From Bacteroides sp. (GTDB taxonomy: Bacteria > Bacteroidota > Bacteroidia > Bacteroidales > P3): a stretch of DNA of 64,000 nt. Of this stretch, positions 23,387 through 31,876 are shown one piece after another (the stretch's first letter is position 1; each line of letters begins with the position of its first letter). The notes below the pieces were generated by a model. That model was not told the DNA's origin. It was given only the letters and a program-made list of their open reading frames with translations, and did no database searches. A program made the translations under genes and the position numbers. Location: the NCBI GenBank assembly GCA_023662825.1, contig JAMPIH010000004.1, forward strand, positions 117,019 to 181,018. Reading direction: 5' to 3'.

Positions 23387-25528
23387 ATGAGGAAGATTGT
23401 TTTGACAGGCTTGCTTTTGTTGATTGCCTTGCACAGCGAGGGGCAGAACTTCGTTACCGGGACAGACAGCCTGCTTTATGCCCCGGCCTTGCAGAGCGTA
23501 ACCATATCGGGACAGCGCGGCAACAAGATCACCCCCTTGGAAACCACGCTGAATACCGTTACCCTGAAAAAGGCGGATATCATGTCGAATCTGTCGGGCA
23601 GCCTGATGCAGACCCTTTCGGGCATTCCCGGCGTGCAGGCCATGACCATCGGTTCGGGCAGTTCCAAGCCCGCCATCCGCGGCCTGGGTTTCAACCGCAC
23701 CGTGGTATCCGAAAACGGCGTGAAGCACGACGGACAGCAATGGGGCGAGGACCACGGGCTGGAGATAGACCAGTTCTCGGTGGATGAAGTGGAAATCATC
23801 AAGGGGCCGGCATCGCTGGCCTATGGCTCGGACGCCATCGGCGGCGTGATTAGCCTGCAGAGCAACGTGGCGCCCAAAAAGAAATTCGGCGGCAGCGTCC
23901 GCCTCTTTACCCGCAGCAACAACGAATCGATAGGCGGCAACGCGCAGATCTACGGGCGCAAGAAAAGGTTCTGGTACCGTGCCGACCTTACCTATACCGA
24001 CTATGCCGACTATATGGTGCCCACCGACAGCATACGGTACTACGACTACAATATAGCCCTCTACCGGCACCGCGTGCGCAACACCGCCGGAAAAGACCGC
24101 AACGGAAGCGTGACCTTCGGCTATACGGGCAACAACGTCTCCACCAACGTAAAGGTATCGGACGTCTATTCCAAGAGCGGATTCTTCGCCGACGCCCACG
24201 GGCTGGAAGTGCGTCTGTCGGATATCGACTACAACCGTTCCATACGCGACATCGACCTGCCCTACCAGTTCGTGAACCATTTCAAGGTGGTGAGCAACAC
24301 CAAATGGAACGCCGGAAATTCCCGATGGATAGGCACGATCGCCTATCAGAACAATATCCGCGAGGAGCATTCCGAACCCGTGTCGCACGGCTATATGCCC
24401 AAACCCACCGGAACGCTGGAGCGGCACTACGTAAAGCACACCGCCTCCGCCGCCCTCAACATGACCCTGCCGCTGGCACACCGGAACACGCTCAGCGCGG
24501 GGTTCAACGTAGATTACCAGCACAACCGGCGCGGCGGCTGGGACTTCGTGATTCCCGATTTCGGCACGGTGTCCGAAGGGCTGTACGTGTCCGATAAATG
24601 GCAGGCCAACGAGCAATGGGCCGTCAGCGCGGGCATCCGCCTGGACGGCATCCACACCCATATACATTCCTACCACGACTGGTATCCGACCCCGCAGGCC
24701 AACGGCGATCTGGTGTATCTGAAGCGGGCCTCCAAACTGAACCGCTCCTTTTTCAGCTTTACCTACAGCGCAGGCGTAAGCTACGCCGACAAGGGCTGGT
24801 CGTTCAAGGCGAACATCGGAAAGAGTTTCCGCGCACCCTCGCCCCAGGAACTGGGCATCGACGGCATCAACTACAACGTTTTCCGCTACGAGAAGGGCAA
24901 CTCCGCGCTCAAACCGGAGCAGTCCTACCAACTGGACGCCGGCGTGTCGTGGACGGGAACGAAGTTCGAGTTCGCGCTCGACCCCTACATCAACTATTTT
25001 CCTAACTACATCTACCTCAACCCCACCTCCTCGTATGTGGAGGGGCTGCAATCCTATTACTACACCCAGAGCCGCGTGTTCCGCTACGGCATGGAGGCAT
25101 CACTGGCCTACCGTTTCCTGCCTGACTGGAAACTGGGATTGAAAGGGGAATACCTATACGCCGTTCAGCTCTCGGGAAACAAGAAGGGCTATTCACTCCC
25201 CTTCTCGCCCCCCGGCGCGGTGCATGTGGAACTTACGTACAGCCTGCCCGAAACCCACAGGAAAAACGGAGGGTTCTTTACCCTCGACCTGAAACTGGCC
25301 GCCCGCCAGGACCGCATCGTCCCGCCCGAAAAGAGCACACCGGGCTATGTGCTGCTCAATGTGTCGGCGGGCAAGGACTTCGCCCTCGGCAACAGCACGC
25401 TCAAGCTGAACCTTAAGGTTCAGAACCTACTGAACACCAAATACTACGACCACACCAGCTATTACCGCCTGATCGACCTTCCCGAACCCGGATGCGATGT
25501 TTTCCTGATGGTGGAATGGGTGTTTTAA
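23387..25528 (+). CDS. TonB-dependent outer membrane receptor
   Basis: 713 residues. A signal peptide (about 1-19) is followed by a plug domain with SGSLMQTLSGIPGVQAM, PAIRGLGFNRTVVSENG and VEIIKGPASLAYGSDAIGGVI, and then a long beta-barrel ending in VFLMVEWVF with a C-terminal aromatic residue. There is no CarboxypepD-type N-terminal extension, and no SusD partner. The gene is followed by a His-rich DUF4625 lipoprotein, a pairing that points to metal or metal-complex uptake rather than glycans, by inference. The operator upstream and the nearby HxlR gene suggest regulated expression. Confidence 0.94.
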   Translation: MRKIVLTGLLLLIALHSEGQNFVTGTDSLLYAPALQSVTISGQRGNKITPLETTLNTVTLKKADIMSNLSGSLMQTLSGIPGVQAMTIGSGSSKPAIRGLGFNRTVVSENGVKHDGQQWGEDHGLEIDQFSVDEVEIIKGPASLAYGSDAIGGVISLQSNVAPKKKFGGSVRLFTRSNNESIGGNAQIYGRKKRFWYRADLTYTDYADYMVPTDSIRYYDYNIALYRHRVRNTAGKDRNGSVTFGYTGNNVSTNVKVSDVYSKSGFFADAHGLEVRLSDIDYNRSIRDIDLPYQFVNHFKVVSNTKWNAGNSRWIGTIAYQNNIREEHSEPVSHGYMPKPTGTLERHYVKHTASAALNMTLPLAHRNTLSAGFNVDYQHNRRGGWDFVIPDFGTVSEGLYVSDKWQANEQWAVSAGIRLDGIHTHIHSYHDWYPTPQANGDLVYLKRASKLNRSFFSFTYSAGVSYADKGWSFKANIGKSFRAPSPQELGIDGINYNVFRYEKGNSALKPEQSYQLDAGVSWTGTKFEFALDPYINYFPNYIYLNPTSSYVEGLQSYYYTQSRVFRYGMEASLAYRFLPDWKLGLKGEYLYAVQLSGNKKGYSLPFSPPGAVHVELTYSLPETHRKNGGFFTLDLKLAARQDRIVPPEKSTPGYVLLNVSAGKDFALGNSTLKLNLKVQNLLNTKYYDHTSYYRLIDLPEPGCDVFLMVEWVF

Positions 25529-25557
25529 GGCTTGCAAACGCTTAAAAACGACATACG

Positions 25558-26010
25558 ATGATAAAGAAACTGCTTTTACTGACGCTGCCCCTCCTGATGT
25601 TCGCCTGCAAGGACGACAAGGACATGGAAAGCCCGAAGATTGCCGGCGGGGAAACCGAATCGCCGTTCAACTGCCAGACGATCCTGCGGGGCGGAACCTT
25701 GCCGGTAAGCTTCTTGCTTACAGACAACGAGGAATTGGGATCCTTCAATATCGAGATCCACAACAATTTCGACCACCACAGCCATTCCACCTCTGCCGAG
25801 GATTGCCCGTTCGACCCCGACAGGGAAGCGGTGAACCCCTGGATTCACAACGAAGACACCGATATCCCTGCGGGCCTGCAGTCTTATACTATCGACATGG
25901 AGATTGCCGTGCCGAACGATGTGGACACGGGCGACTATCATTTCACGGTACGGGTCACCGACAAGGCCGGCTGGCAGAGTTTCAAGGCCGTGAGCCTGAA
26001 AATGCGCTGA
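25558..26010 (+). CDS. DUF4625 lipoprotein, His-rich
   Basis: 150 residues with a short signal and lipobox LLMFAC (Cys17), so it is probably lipidated and at the cell surface or outer membrane. The rest fits DUF4625: PVSFLLTDNEELGSFNIEIH, a His cluster FDHHSHS near residues 61-67, and an Ig-like C-terminus VRVTDKAGWQSF. The His cluster could bind a metal ion. It follows the TonB receptor after 29 bp, so they form an operon. A receptor-accessory role is inferred from context. Confidence 0.85.
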   Translation: MIKKLLLLTLPLLMFACKDDKDMESPKIAGGETESPFNCQTILRGGTLPVSFLLTDNEELGSFNIEIHNNFDHHSHSTSAEDCPFDPDREAVNPWIHNEDTDIPAGLQSYTIDMEIAVPNDVDTGDYHFTVRVTDKAGWQSFKAVSLKMR

Positions 26011-26095
26011 AAAAGCCCGTTTCGGGGCGAATCTGACGGATAGCCATCTTTCTGTATTTCAATTCACTCCGGAGATTTTAACATTTTTTTAAGAA

Positions 26096-26123
26096 TTGCC
26101 GATGTTCTTTATGCCTATCTTTG
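26096..26123 (+). promoter_or_regulatory. promoter of the bat operon
   Basis: TTG (26096-26098), 17 bp, TATCTTTG (26116-26123), full consensus, 25 bp before the moxR start codon. Confidence 0.7.
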
Positions 26124-26147
26124 CCCTGTTGCTAAAAAAAACATATC

Positions 26148-27143
26148 ATGGATCAACAGGTTGACATCAAAGAACTCAACGACAAAATCCAGCAGGCAAG
26201 CTCTTTCGTGGACTTGCTGTCGATGGAGATGAAGAAGAACATCGTGGGGCAGAAAGACATGGTGGAAAGGCTCCTGATCGGGCTTTTGGCAAACGGCCAT
26301 GTATTGCTCGAAGGGGTGCCGGGATTGGCGAAGACCCTCGCCATCAAGACCCTCGCCACCGCCGTCGATGCCAATTTCAGCCGCATCCAGTTTACCCCCG
26401 ACCTTTTGCCTGCCGACCTTATCGGCACGCAGATCTACAGCCAGAAAGACGAGAACTTCATTACCCGCAAGGGGCCCATCTTCGCCAACTTCGTATTGGC
26501 AGACGAAATAAACCGTGCCCCGGCCAAGGTGCAGAGTGCCTTGCTGGAAGCCATGCAGGAACGCCAGGTAACCATCGGCGAGGAAACCTACAAACTGCAG
26601 GATCCCTTCCTGGTGCTGGCCACCCAGAACCCGATCGAACAGGAAGGCACCTACCCCCTGCCCGAAGCCCAGGTGGACCGTTTCATGCTCAAGTTGGTGA
26701 TCGGCTATCCGCAGAAGGAAGAAGAAAAGCTGATCATCCGTCAGAACGTTTCCAACAAATACCCCACCGTCAACAAGGTGGTGGATACGCAGGAAATCAT
26801 CAAGGCCCGCGAGCTTACGCGCGAAGTCTATGTAGATGAGAAGATCGAGAACTACATCACCGACATCGTTTTCGCCACCCGCTATCCAGAACAGTACAAG
26901 CTGGAGAAATACCGCAGCATGATCTCGTTCGGTGCCTCGCCCCGTGCCAGCATAAACCTGGCGCTGGCATCCAAGGCCTACGCCTTCATCAAGCGCCGCG
27001 GCTACGTGATTCCCGAAGACGTGCGCGCCGTATGCTTCGACGTGATGCGCCACCGTATCGGGCTCAGCTACGAAGCCGAGGCCGAGAACGTGACCACCGA
27101 AAACATCCTCAACGAAATCCTCAACACCGTGGAAGTTCCATAG
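26148..27143 (+). CDS. MoxR-family AAA+ ATPase
   Basis: 331 residues. Walker A is GVPGLAKT (56-63), Walker B region is VLADEINRAP (near 117-126), and sensor motif LATQNPIEQEGTYPLPEAQVDRF follows, with a C-terminal lid domain ending near ISFGASPRASINL. MoxR ATPases act as chaperones for VWA-domain proteins, which fits the downstream genes. It is the first gene of the bat operon, 37 bp before the DUF58 gene. In Bacteroides this operon has been linked to aerotolerance; the molecular job is unclear. Confidence 0.96.
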   Translation: MDQQVDIKELNDKIQQASSFVDLLSMEMKKNIVGQKDMVERLLIGLLANGHVLLEGVPGLAKTLAIKTLATAVDANFSRIQFTPDLLPADLIGTQIYSQKDENFITRKGPIFANFVLADEINRAPAKVQSALLEAMQERQVTIGEETYKLQDPFLVLATQNPIEQEGTYPLPEAQVDRFMLKLVIGYPQKEEEKLIIRQNVSNKYPTVNKVVDTQEIIKARELTREVYVDEKIENYITDIVFATRYPEQYKLEKYRSMISFGASPRASINLALASKAYAFIKRRGYVIPEDVRAVCFDVMRHRIGLSYEAEAENVTTENILNEILNTVEVP

Positions 27144-27180
27144 AATCTGCCTCCCGAATGGATTCTTAAAACGACGAACG

Positions 27181-28041
27181 ATGGAAACTTCCGAATTATT
27201 AAAGAAGGTGCGGAAAATCGAGATAAAGACCAAGGCTTTATCCCGTCAGATATTTTCCGGACAATACCACAGTGCTTTCAAGGGGCGCGGCATGGCGTTC
27301 AGCGAGGTGCGCGAATACCAGTACGGCGACGATATCCGCTTTATCGACTGGAAGGTAACCGCCCGCTTCCATAAACCCTACGTGAAGGTGTTCGAGGAAG
27401 AGCGCGAGCTTACCGTGATGCTGCTTATCGACGTGAGCGCGTCCGGGCTTTTCGGCAGCGTGACGCCCAAACGCGAGACCATCAGCGAGATCGCCGCCAT
27501 CCTCGCGTTCTCGGCATCGCAGAACAACGACAAGGTGGGCGCGATATTTTTCAGCTCGGAGGTCGAGAAATACATTCCCCCGCAGAAGGGCCGCACGCAC
27601 CTGTTGCGCATTATCCGCGAGATGATCGATTTCGAGCCCGTACATAAAGGCACGGACATCAGCGCGGCGCTGCGGTTCCTGCGCAACGTGCAGAAACGCA
27701 AGAGCACGGCCTTCCTGCTTTCCGACTTTATGGACGCGCAATACGAGGATGCACTCAAGATTGCCTGCAAGGCGCACGAACTGATCGCCATCCACGTGGC
27801 CGACCCCATGGAGGCCTCGCTGCCCGACTGGGGACTGCTGCGCATACAGGACAACGAAAGCGGAAAGACCTTCATGATAGACAGTTCCTCGCCCCGCAAC
27901 CGCAAGGCTTTCGAGGCCTACCGCCAGGAATCGGACAGACGACGCAACACCGTGATGGCCAAATACGGTATCTCGCATGTGTCCGTACGCTCGGGCGAAG
28001 ACTATGTGAAGCCCCTTATCAATCTGTTCAACAAGCTATGA
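27181..28041 (+). CDS. DUF58-domain protein of the bat operon
   Basis: 286 residues and no membrane segments. The DUF58 signature GRGMAFSEVREYQYGDDIRFIDWKVTAR lies near 36-63 (shown in part), followed by a VWA-like strand LLIDVSASG near 83-91. DUF58 proteins consistently sit next to MoxR ATPases and are thought to be VWA-like partners. The stop overlaps the start of the next gene (ATGA). It probably acts in the cytoplasm with MoxR. Confidence 0.95.
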   Translation: METSELLKKVRKIEIKTKALSRQIFSGQYHSAFKGRGMAFSEVREYQYGDDIRFIDWKVTARFHKPYVKVFEEERELTVMLLIDVSASGLFGSVTPKRETISEIAAILAFSASQNNDKVGAIFFSSEVEKYIPPQKGRTHLLRIIREMIDFEPVHKGTDISAALRFLRNVQKRKSTAFLLSDFMDAQYEDALKIACKAHELIAIHVADPMEASLPDWGLLRIQDNESGKTFMIDSSSPRNRKAFEAYRQESDRRRNTVMAKYGISHVSVRSGEDYVKPLINLFNKL

Positions 28042-29048
28042 GAATAAAAGACAACCTGCGGATTTTCCTGTGCCTGCTCTGTATGGGCCTGCCCGGCCTG
28101 AGTCTGGCGCAGAAAGAGGTGCGCGTATGGGCGGAGTTCGACACCTCGGGCTGGATCGGCGACGGGCTGGAACTGCGCCTGTGCTGCCTGAGCGACGCAC
28201 CCGAAAAGGTGAACTTCCCCATCCTGCAAGACCGTATCTCCGACAACCTTCAACTGGTTCCCGAAGACAGCCTGCGCGTGAAGACCTCCTCCGAATCCGC
28301 CACGGGGCTTTCGCTGCGTTCGGTTTCCTACCGTTTCTCGGCCTATAAGGAAGGCGTCTACACCATGCCGGCCTTTCCGTTCGAGTTCGTGCGGAACGAC
28401 AGCCTGCTGCAGTTGCGCACCGATACGGGGCTCGTGCGTTTCTTCGCGCCCGTGGTGGATACGGTGCAGCCCATCAAGGATATCCGCGCCACCTTCGAGG
28501 TGAGCCGCAGGGAACTGTTCGGCGAATATTTCGACCGCTACGGTTTCTGGCTGTGGATCGTGCTGGGCGTGGCCGCGCTGACAATCGCCGGTATCTATCT
28601 GTGGAGACGCTTCAAGCAGGGCAAGCCGCTCTTCGTGCCGCAGAAGCCGCCCGTTCCGCCTATCGACCGGGCGCTTGCGGAACTGAAAACGCTCAAGGAG
28701 AAGCAACTCTGGCAGCAGAACCGCGTTAAGGAATACTATACCGAACTTACCGACATCCTGCGCGTGTACCTTTCAGGGGGCATGGGCATCGCGGCCGTGG
28801 AAATGACCAACGATGAACTTTCCTCCGCATTGAAAGAATCTTTGGCCTCCGAACCCGACCGACTGAACGCGCTGCTTTCGGTACTGGACCGTTCGGTGCT
28901 GGTGAAATTCGCCAAGGTGCTGCCGCCGCCCGACGAACACGAAGACAGTTTCAGGAAGGTTTCCGGTTTTCTGGATTACCGCAAGGCCAAGGAAGCCGAA
29001 CAGACAACGGAAAACGGGGAGAGAAGTGAGGCTCCCGAAACAAAATAA
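28038..29048 (+). CDS. bat-operon membrane-anchored accessory protein
   Basis: 336 residues. A signal peptide (about 1-24, cleavage near SLAQ) precedes an extracytoplasmic beta-rich domain resembling the BatD N-terminus (VWAEFDTSGWIGDG). A single membrane helix lies near 172-190, then a cytoplasmic helical domain with KEYYTELTDILRVYL and a C-terminal Glu-rich tail. The cytoplasmic portion matches the tail of BatD-like proteins. It is translationally coupled to the DUF58 gene and 5 bp from batA. I do not assign a separate gene name. Confidence 0.82.
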   Translation: MRIKDNLRIFLCLLCMGLPGLSLAQKEVRVWAEFDTSGWIGDGLELRLCCLSDAPEKVNFPILQDRISDNLQLVPEDSLRVKTSSESATGLSLRSVSYRFSAYKEGVYTMPAFPFEFVRNDSLLQLRTDTGLVRFFAPVVDTVQPIKDIRATFEVSRRELFGEYFDRYGFWLWIVLGVAALTIAGIYLWRRFKQGKPLFVPQKPPVPPIDRALAELKTLKEKQLWQQNRVKEYYTELTDILRVYLSGGMGIAAVEMTNDELSSALKESLASEPDRLNALLSVLDRSVLVKFAKVLPPPDEHEDSFRKVSGFLDYRKAKEAEQTTENGERSEAPETK

Positions 29049-29053
29049 AAGCC

Positions 29054-30046
29054 ATGGAAAACCTCGTTTTTGCCTATCCGTCCGTATTGTGGGGACTGCT
29101 GCTGGTGCCCGTCGCGGGCTGGTGGCTGTTCGCCCGCGACAAAAAGACGCACCCCTACCTGCATTACTCCGATTCGGGCTTCGTTTCCGAGCTCAGGAAG
29201 AGCTGGAGGCAACGCCTCTACCCGATGCTGCATGTGTTCCGCCTGCTGGCGCTGGCACTGCTTATCGTGGCTTTGGCGCGCCCGCAGGCCAAGAGCAAGA
29301 GCAGCAGCAAGAACATCGAAGGGGTCGATATCGTGATGGCGATGGACATATCGGGCAGCATGCTGGCCGAGGACTTCTCGCCCAACCGCCTGGAAGCCTC
29401 CAAGCAGCTGGCGCAAGACTTTATCCGCGAACGCGAGAACGACCGTATCGCCGTGGTGGCCTTCAGCGGGGAAGCCTACACCCAATGCCCCCTCACGATC
29501 GACCACGGCATTCTCGAAAACCGCATCAAGCAGCTTAAGAGCGGGCTTATTCCCGACGGAACGGCGCTGGGCGACGGCCTGGCGGTAAGCATCAACCGCG
29601 TGCGGCAGAGCAAGGCCAAGAGCAAGGTGATCATCCTGCTTACCGACGGGGTGAACAACGCCGGCTCCATCGACCCGCTCACCGCCTCAGACCTGGCCAA
29701 GACCTACGGGGTGCGCGTCTATACCATCGGCGTGGGCACCAAGGGACTGGCGCCCTATCCGTACAAGACGCCCTTCGGCATCCAGTACCAGAACGTAAAG
29801 GTGGAGATCGACGAGAGCCTGCTCTCGCGCATCGCCCAGGAAACCGGCGGGAAGTATTTCCGCGCCACCTCCAAGAGCAAGCTGCGCGAGATCTTTGAAG
29901 AAATCGACAAACTGGAAAAGACCAAGATCGAGGTGCTTTCTTTCGAACACCGTTCCGAAGAATACAAGCCGTTCCTGTGGGCGGCGCTGGCGCTGCTGCT
30001 CCTGGAACTGATCGGCCGTCTGTTCATCTTTAAAACCATGCCGTGA
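29054..30046 (+). CDS. batA: VWA-domain protein BatA
   Basis: 330 residues. Two N-terminal membrane segments (about 8-24 and 56-76) lead to a VWA domain with a complete MIDAS: MDISGSM near 96-102, plus Thr and Asp positions further on (PDGTALGD). A C-terminal membrane helix follows near 306-325. VWA proteins of this type are thought to form membrane complexes regulated by MoxR. The next gene starts at the stop codon (TGATG). Confidence 0.94.
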   Translation: MENLVFAYPSVLWGLLLVPVAGWWLFARDKKTHPYLHYSDSGFVSELRKSWRQRLYPMLHVFRLLALALLIVALARPQAKSKSSSKNIEGVDIVMAMDISGSMLAEDFSPNRLEASKQLAQDFIRERENDRIAVVAFSGEAYTQCPLTIDHGILENRIKQLKSGLIPDGTALGDGLAVSINRVRQSKAKSKVIILLTDGVNNAGSIDPLTASDLAKTYGVRVYTIGVGTKGLAPYPYKTPFGIQYQNVKVEIDESLLSRIAQETGGKYFRATSKSKLREIFEEIDKLEKTKIEVLSFEHRSEEYKPFLWAALALLLLELIGRLFIFKTMP

Positions 30047-31851
30047 TGTTTATCATAGAAAATCCCCAGACACTATACCTCCTGCTGCTTATCGTTCCCT
30101 TTGCGGGCGCATTCTATTGGAACATGTACCGCAAGCGCAAACGCATGGACGCGGCCGGACAATACCCGGACATACGCCGACAGATGCCGCAGTATTCGGT
30201 GGGCAAGCAGCACCTTAAGTTCTATCTCTGCGTGCTGGCCTACGCCTTGATTGTCTTCTGCCTCTCCAACCCCCAGCTGGGCACTTCGGTAAAGAAAGCC
30301 GAGCGCAAGGGCGTGGACGTGATGGTGGCGCTGGACATCTCGAACAGCATGAACAGCAACGATATCCAGCCCTCCCGCCTGATGCGCGCCAAGCAGGCCG
30401 TGATCCGCATCTTAGACAAGATGGAGTCCGACCGTATCGGCCTGGTGGTCTTCGCCGGGGATGCCTACCTGCAATTGCCCCTCACCACCGACTACGGGGC
30501 AGCCAAACTGTTCATCAACAACATCCAGACCTCCGACCTGAGCCGTCAGGGTACGGCCATCGGGGCGGCTATCGACCTTTGCGCGCAGAACTTCGACCCT
30601 CGGCACGAAAACGTGCACAACAAGGCCATCATCGTGATCAGCGACGGCGAGAACCACGAGGATGACGCAGTGTCGGCCGCCCAGAACGCGGCCAAGAACG
30701 GCATTGTTGTAAGCACCGTGGGCATGGGTTCGCCGCAAGGGGCGCCCATTCCCGAATACAAGAACGGACAGGTGGTGGCCTATAAGAAAGACGCCGACGG
30801 CAATGTGGTGATCACCCGCATAAACCGCGCCATGCTCGAAGAAATCGCCAAGGCGGGCAAGGGCTTTTATGTGGAGGCCAACAATATCTCTTCGGGCGTG
30901 GAAACCGTGTTCTCCAAACTCGCCGAATTAGACAAGGTATCGTTCGAAAGCCGCAACATTTCCGATTACGAAACCCGATACACGTATTTCCTCGCCATGG
31001 CCGTATTGATTCTCTTGCTGGAAATCTTCCTGTTCGAAAAAAAGAACCCGCTCTTGAACCGCAAGCGCATTTTCGGCGACAAGACCGCCCGAGGAGGCAC
31101 GGCCGCCCTGCCGGCATGGGGCTGCCTGCTGTTCCTCTCCCTGGGCACGGGTACGCTGAACGCGCAGACCGCCATCCCCACCCACCAAGGCAATAAATTC
31201 TATCTCGACGGCAAGCTGCACGAGGCCGAAATCGCCTACCTGAAGGCGCTCAACCACGACAGCACCTATTACAAGGCCAAATACAACCTGGCCAACGCCC
31301 AATACGGACAGAAGAACTACGAACAGGCCTTGGAGAACTACCGCTCCGTGACCGAGAACCCCGCGCTGGGCAAGGCTGAGAAAGCCTCGGTTTTCCATAA
31401 CCTCGGCAACACCTTCGTGCAGCAGAAAGACTATCAGAAGGCGGTGGATTCCTATATCCAGGCGCTCAAGCAGCAACCCGGCCGCACCGACACCCGCTAC
31501 AACCTCGCCTACGCCCAACGCATGCTGCAACAACAGCAGCAACAGCAAAACCAGCAGCAGAACCAACAGGACAAGCAGGACCAAAAGCAAGACCAGAACC
31601 AGCAGCAACAGCAGAACCAGCAGCAAGACCAACAGAAAAAACAGGAACAGCAACAGCAACAACAGCAGAACCAAGCGCAGGAAAAGCAGGGACAGGAACA
31701 ACAGCAACAGATGTCGCCCAAACAGAAAGCCAGGCAACAGGAAGCCGAACGCATGCTCCGCGCACTTGAAAACCAGGAAAAGAACACCTTGGAAAAAATA
31801 AAGAAAAGCAAAGACCAAGGCAAGGGTTCACCCGTTGAAAAAGACTGGTAA
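30046..31851 (+). CDS. BatB/BatC fusion: VWA domain plus TPR and polyglutamine tail
   Basis: 601 residues from the ATG at 30046; a GTG one codon upstream is also possible. N-terminal membrane segments, a VWA domain with MIDAS LDISNSM (near 94-100) and a helix near 315-333 make up the BatB part. A second hydrophobic stretch precedes a BatC-like TPR region (NKFYLDGKLHEAEIAYLKAL, YNLANAQYGQ, HNLGNTFVQQKDYQKAVDSYIQAL). The tail (about 490-565) is almost pure Gln with Asp/Lys/Asn breaks, then a charged end. Fusion of BatB and BatC also occurs in other Bacteroidota. Confidence 0.92.
   Translation: MFIIENPQTLYLLLLIVPFAGAFYWNMYRKRKRMDAAGQYPDIRRQMPQYSVGKQHLKFYLCVLAYALIVFCLSNPQLGTSVKKAERKGVDVMVALDISNSMNSNDIQPSRLMRAKQAVIRILDKMESDRIGLVVFAGDAYLQLPLTTDYGAAKLFINNIQTSDLSRQGTAIGAAIDLCAQNFDPRHENVHNKAIIVISDGENHEDDAVSAAQNAAKNGIVVSTVGMGSPQGAPIPEYKNGQVVAYKKDADGNVVITRINRAMLEEIAKAGKGFYVEANNISSGVETVFSKLAELDKVSFESRNISDYETRYTYFLAMAVLILLLEIFLFEKKNPLLNRKRIFGDKTARGGTAALPAWGCLLFLSLGTGTLNAQTAIPTHQGNKFYLDGKLHEAEIAYLKALNHDSTYYKAKYNLANAQYGQKNYEQALENYRSVTENPALGKAEKASVFHNLGNTFVQQKDYQKAVDSYIQALKQQPGRTDTRYNLAYAQRMLQQQQQQQNQQQNQQDKQDQKQDQNQQQQQNQQQDQQKKQEQQQQQQQNQAQEKQGQEQQQQMSPKQKARQQEAERMLRALENQEKNTLEKIKKSKDQGKGSPVEKDW
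31525..31720 (+). repeat. CAG/CAA-rich low-complexity tract within batB/C
   Basis: Codons are mainly CAG and CAA with AAC, GAC and AAG mixed in, coding a Gln-rich linker of about 65 residues. Many short internal repeats such as CAGCAACAGCAG make the length likely to vary between strains. Confidence 0.8.
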
Positions 31852-31876
31852 GTTGAACCGGAAAAGAAAACGACAC

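Noticed and set aside
23198..25051. A 617-codon open frame on the minus strand opposite the TonB receptor
   Set aside because: It is a codon-bias shadow of the GC-rich receptor gene; its translation is rich in Val/Gly/His/Arg with no family motifs.
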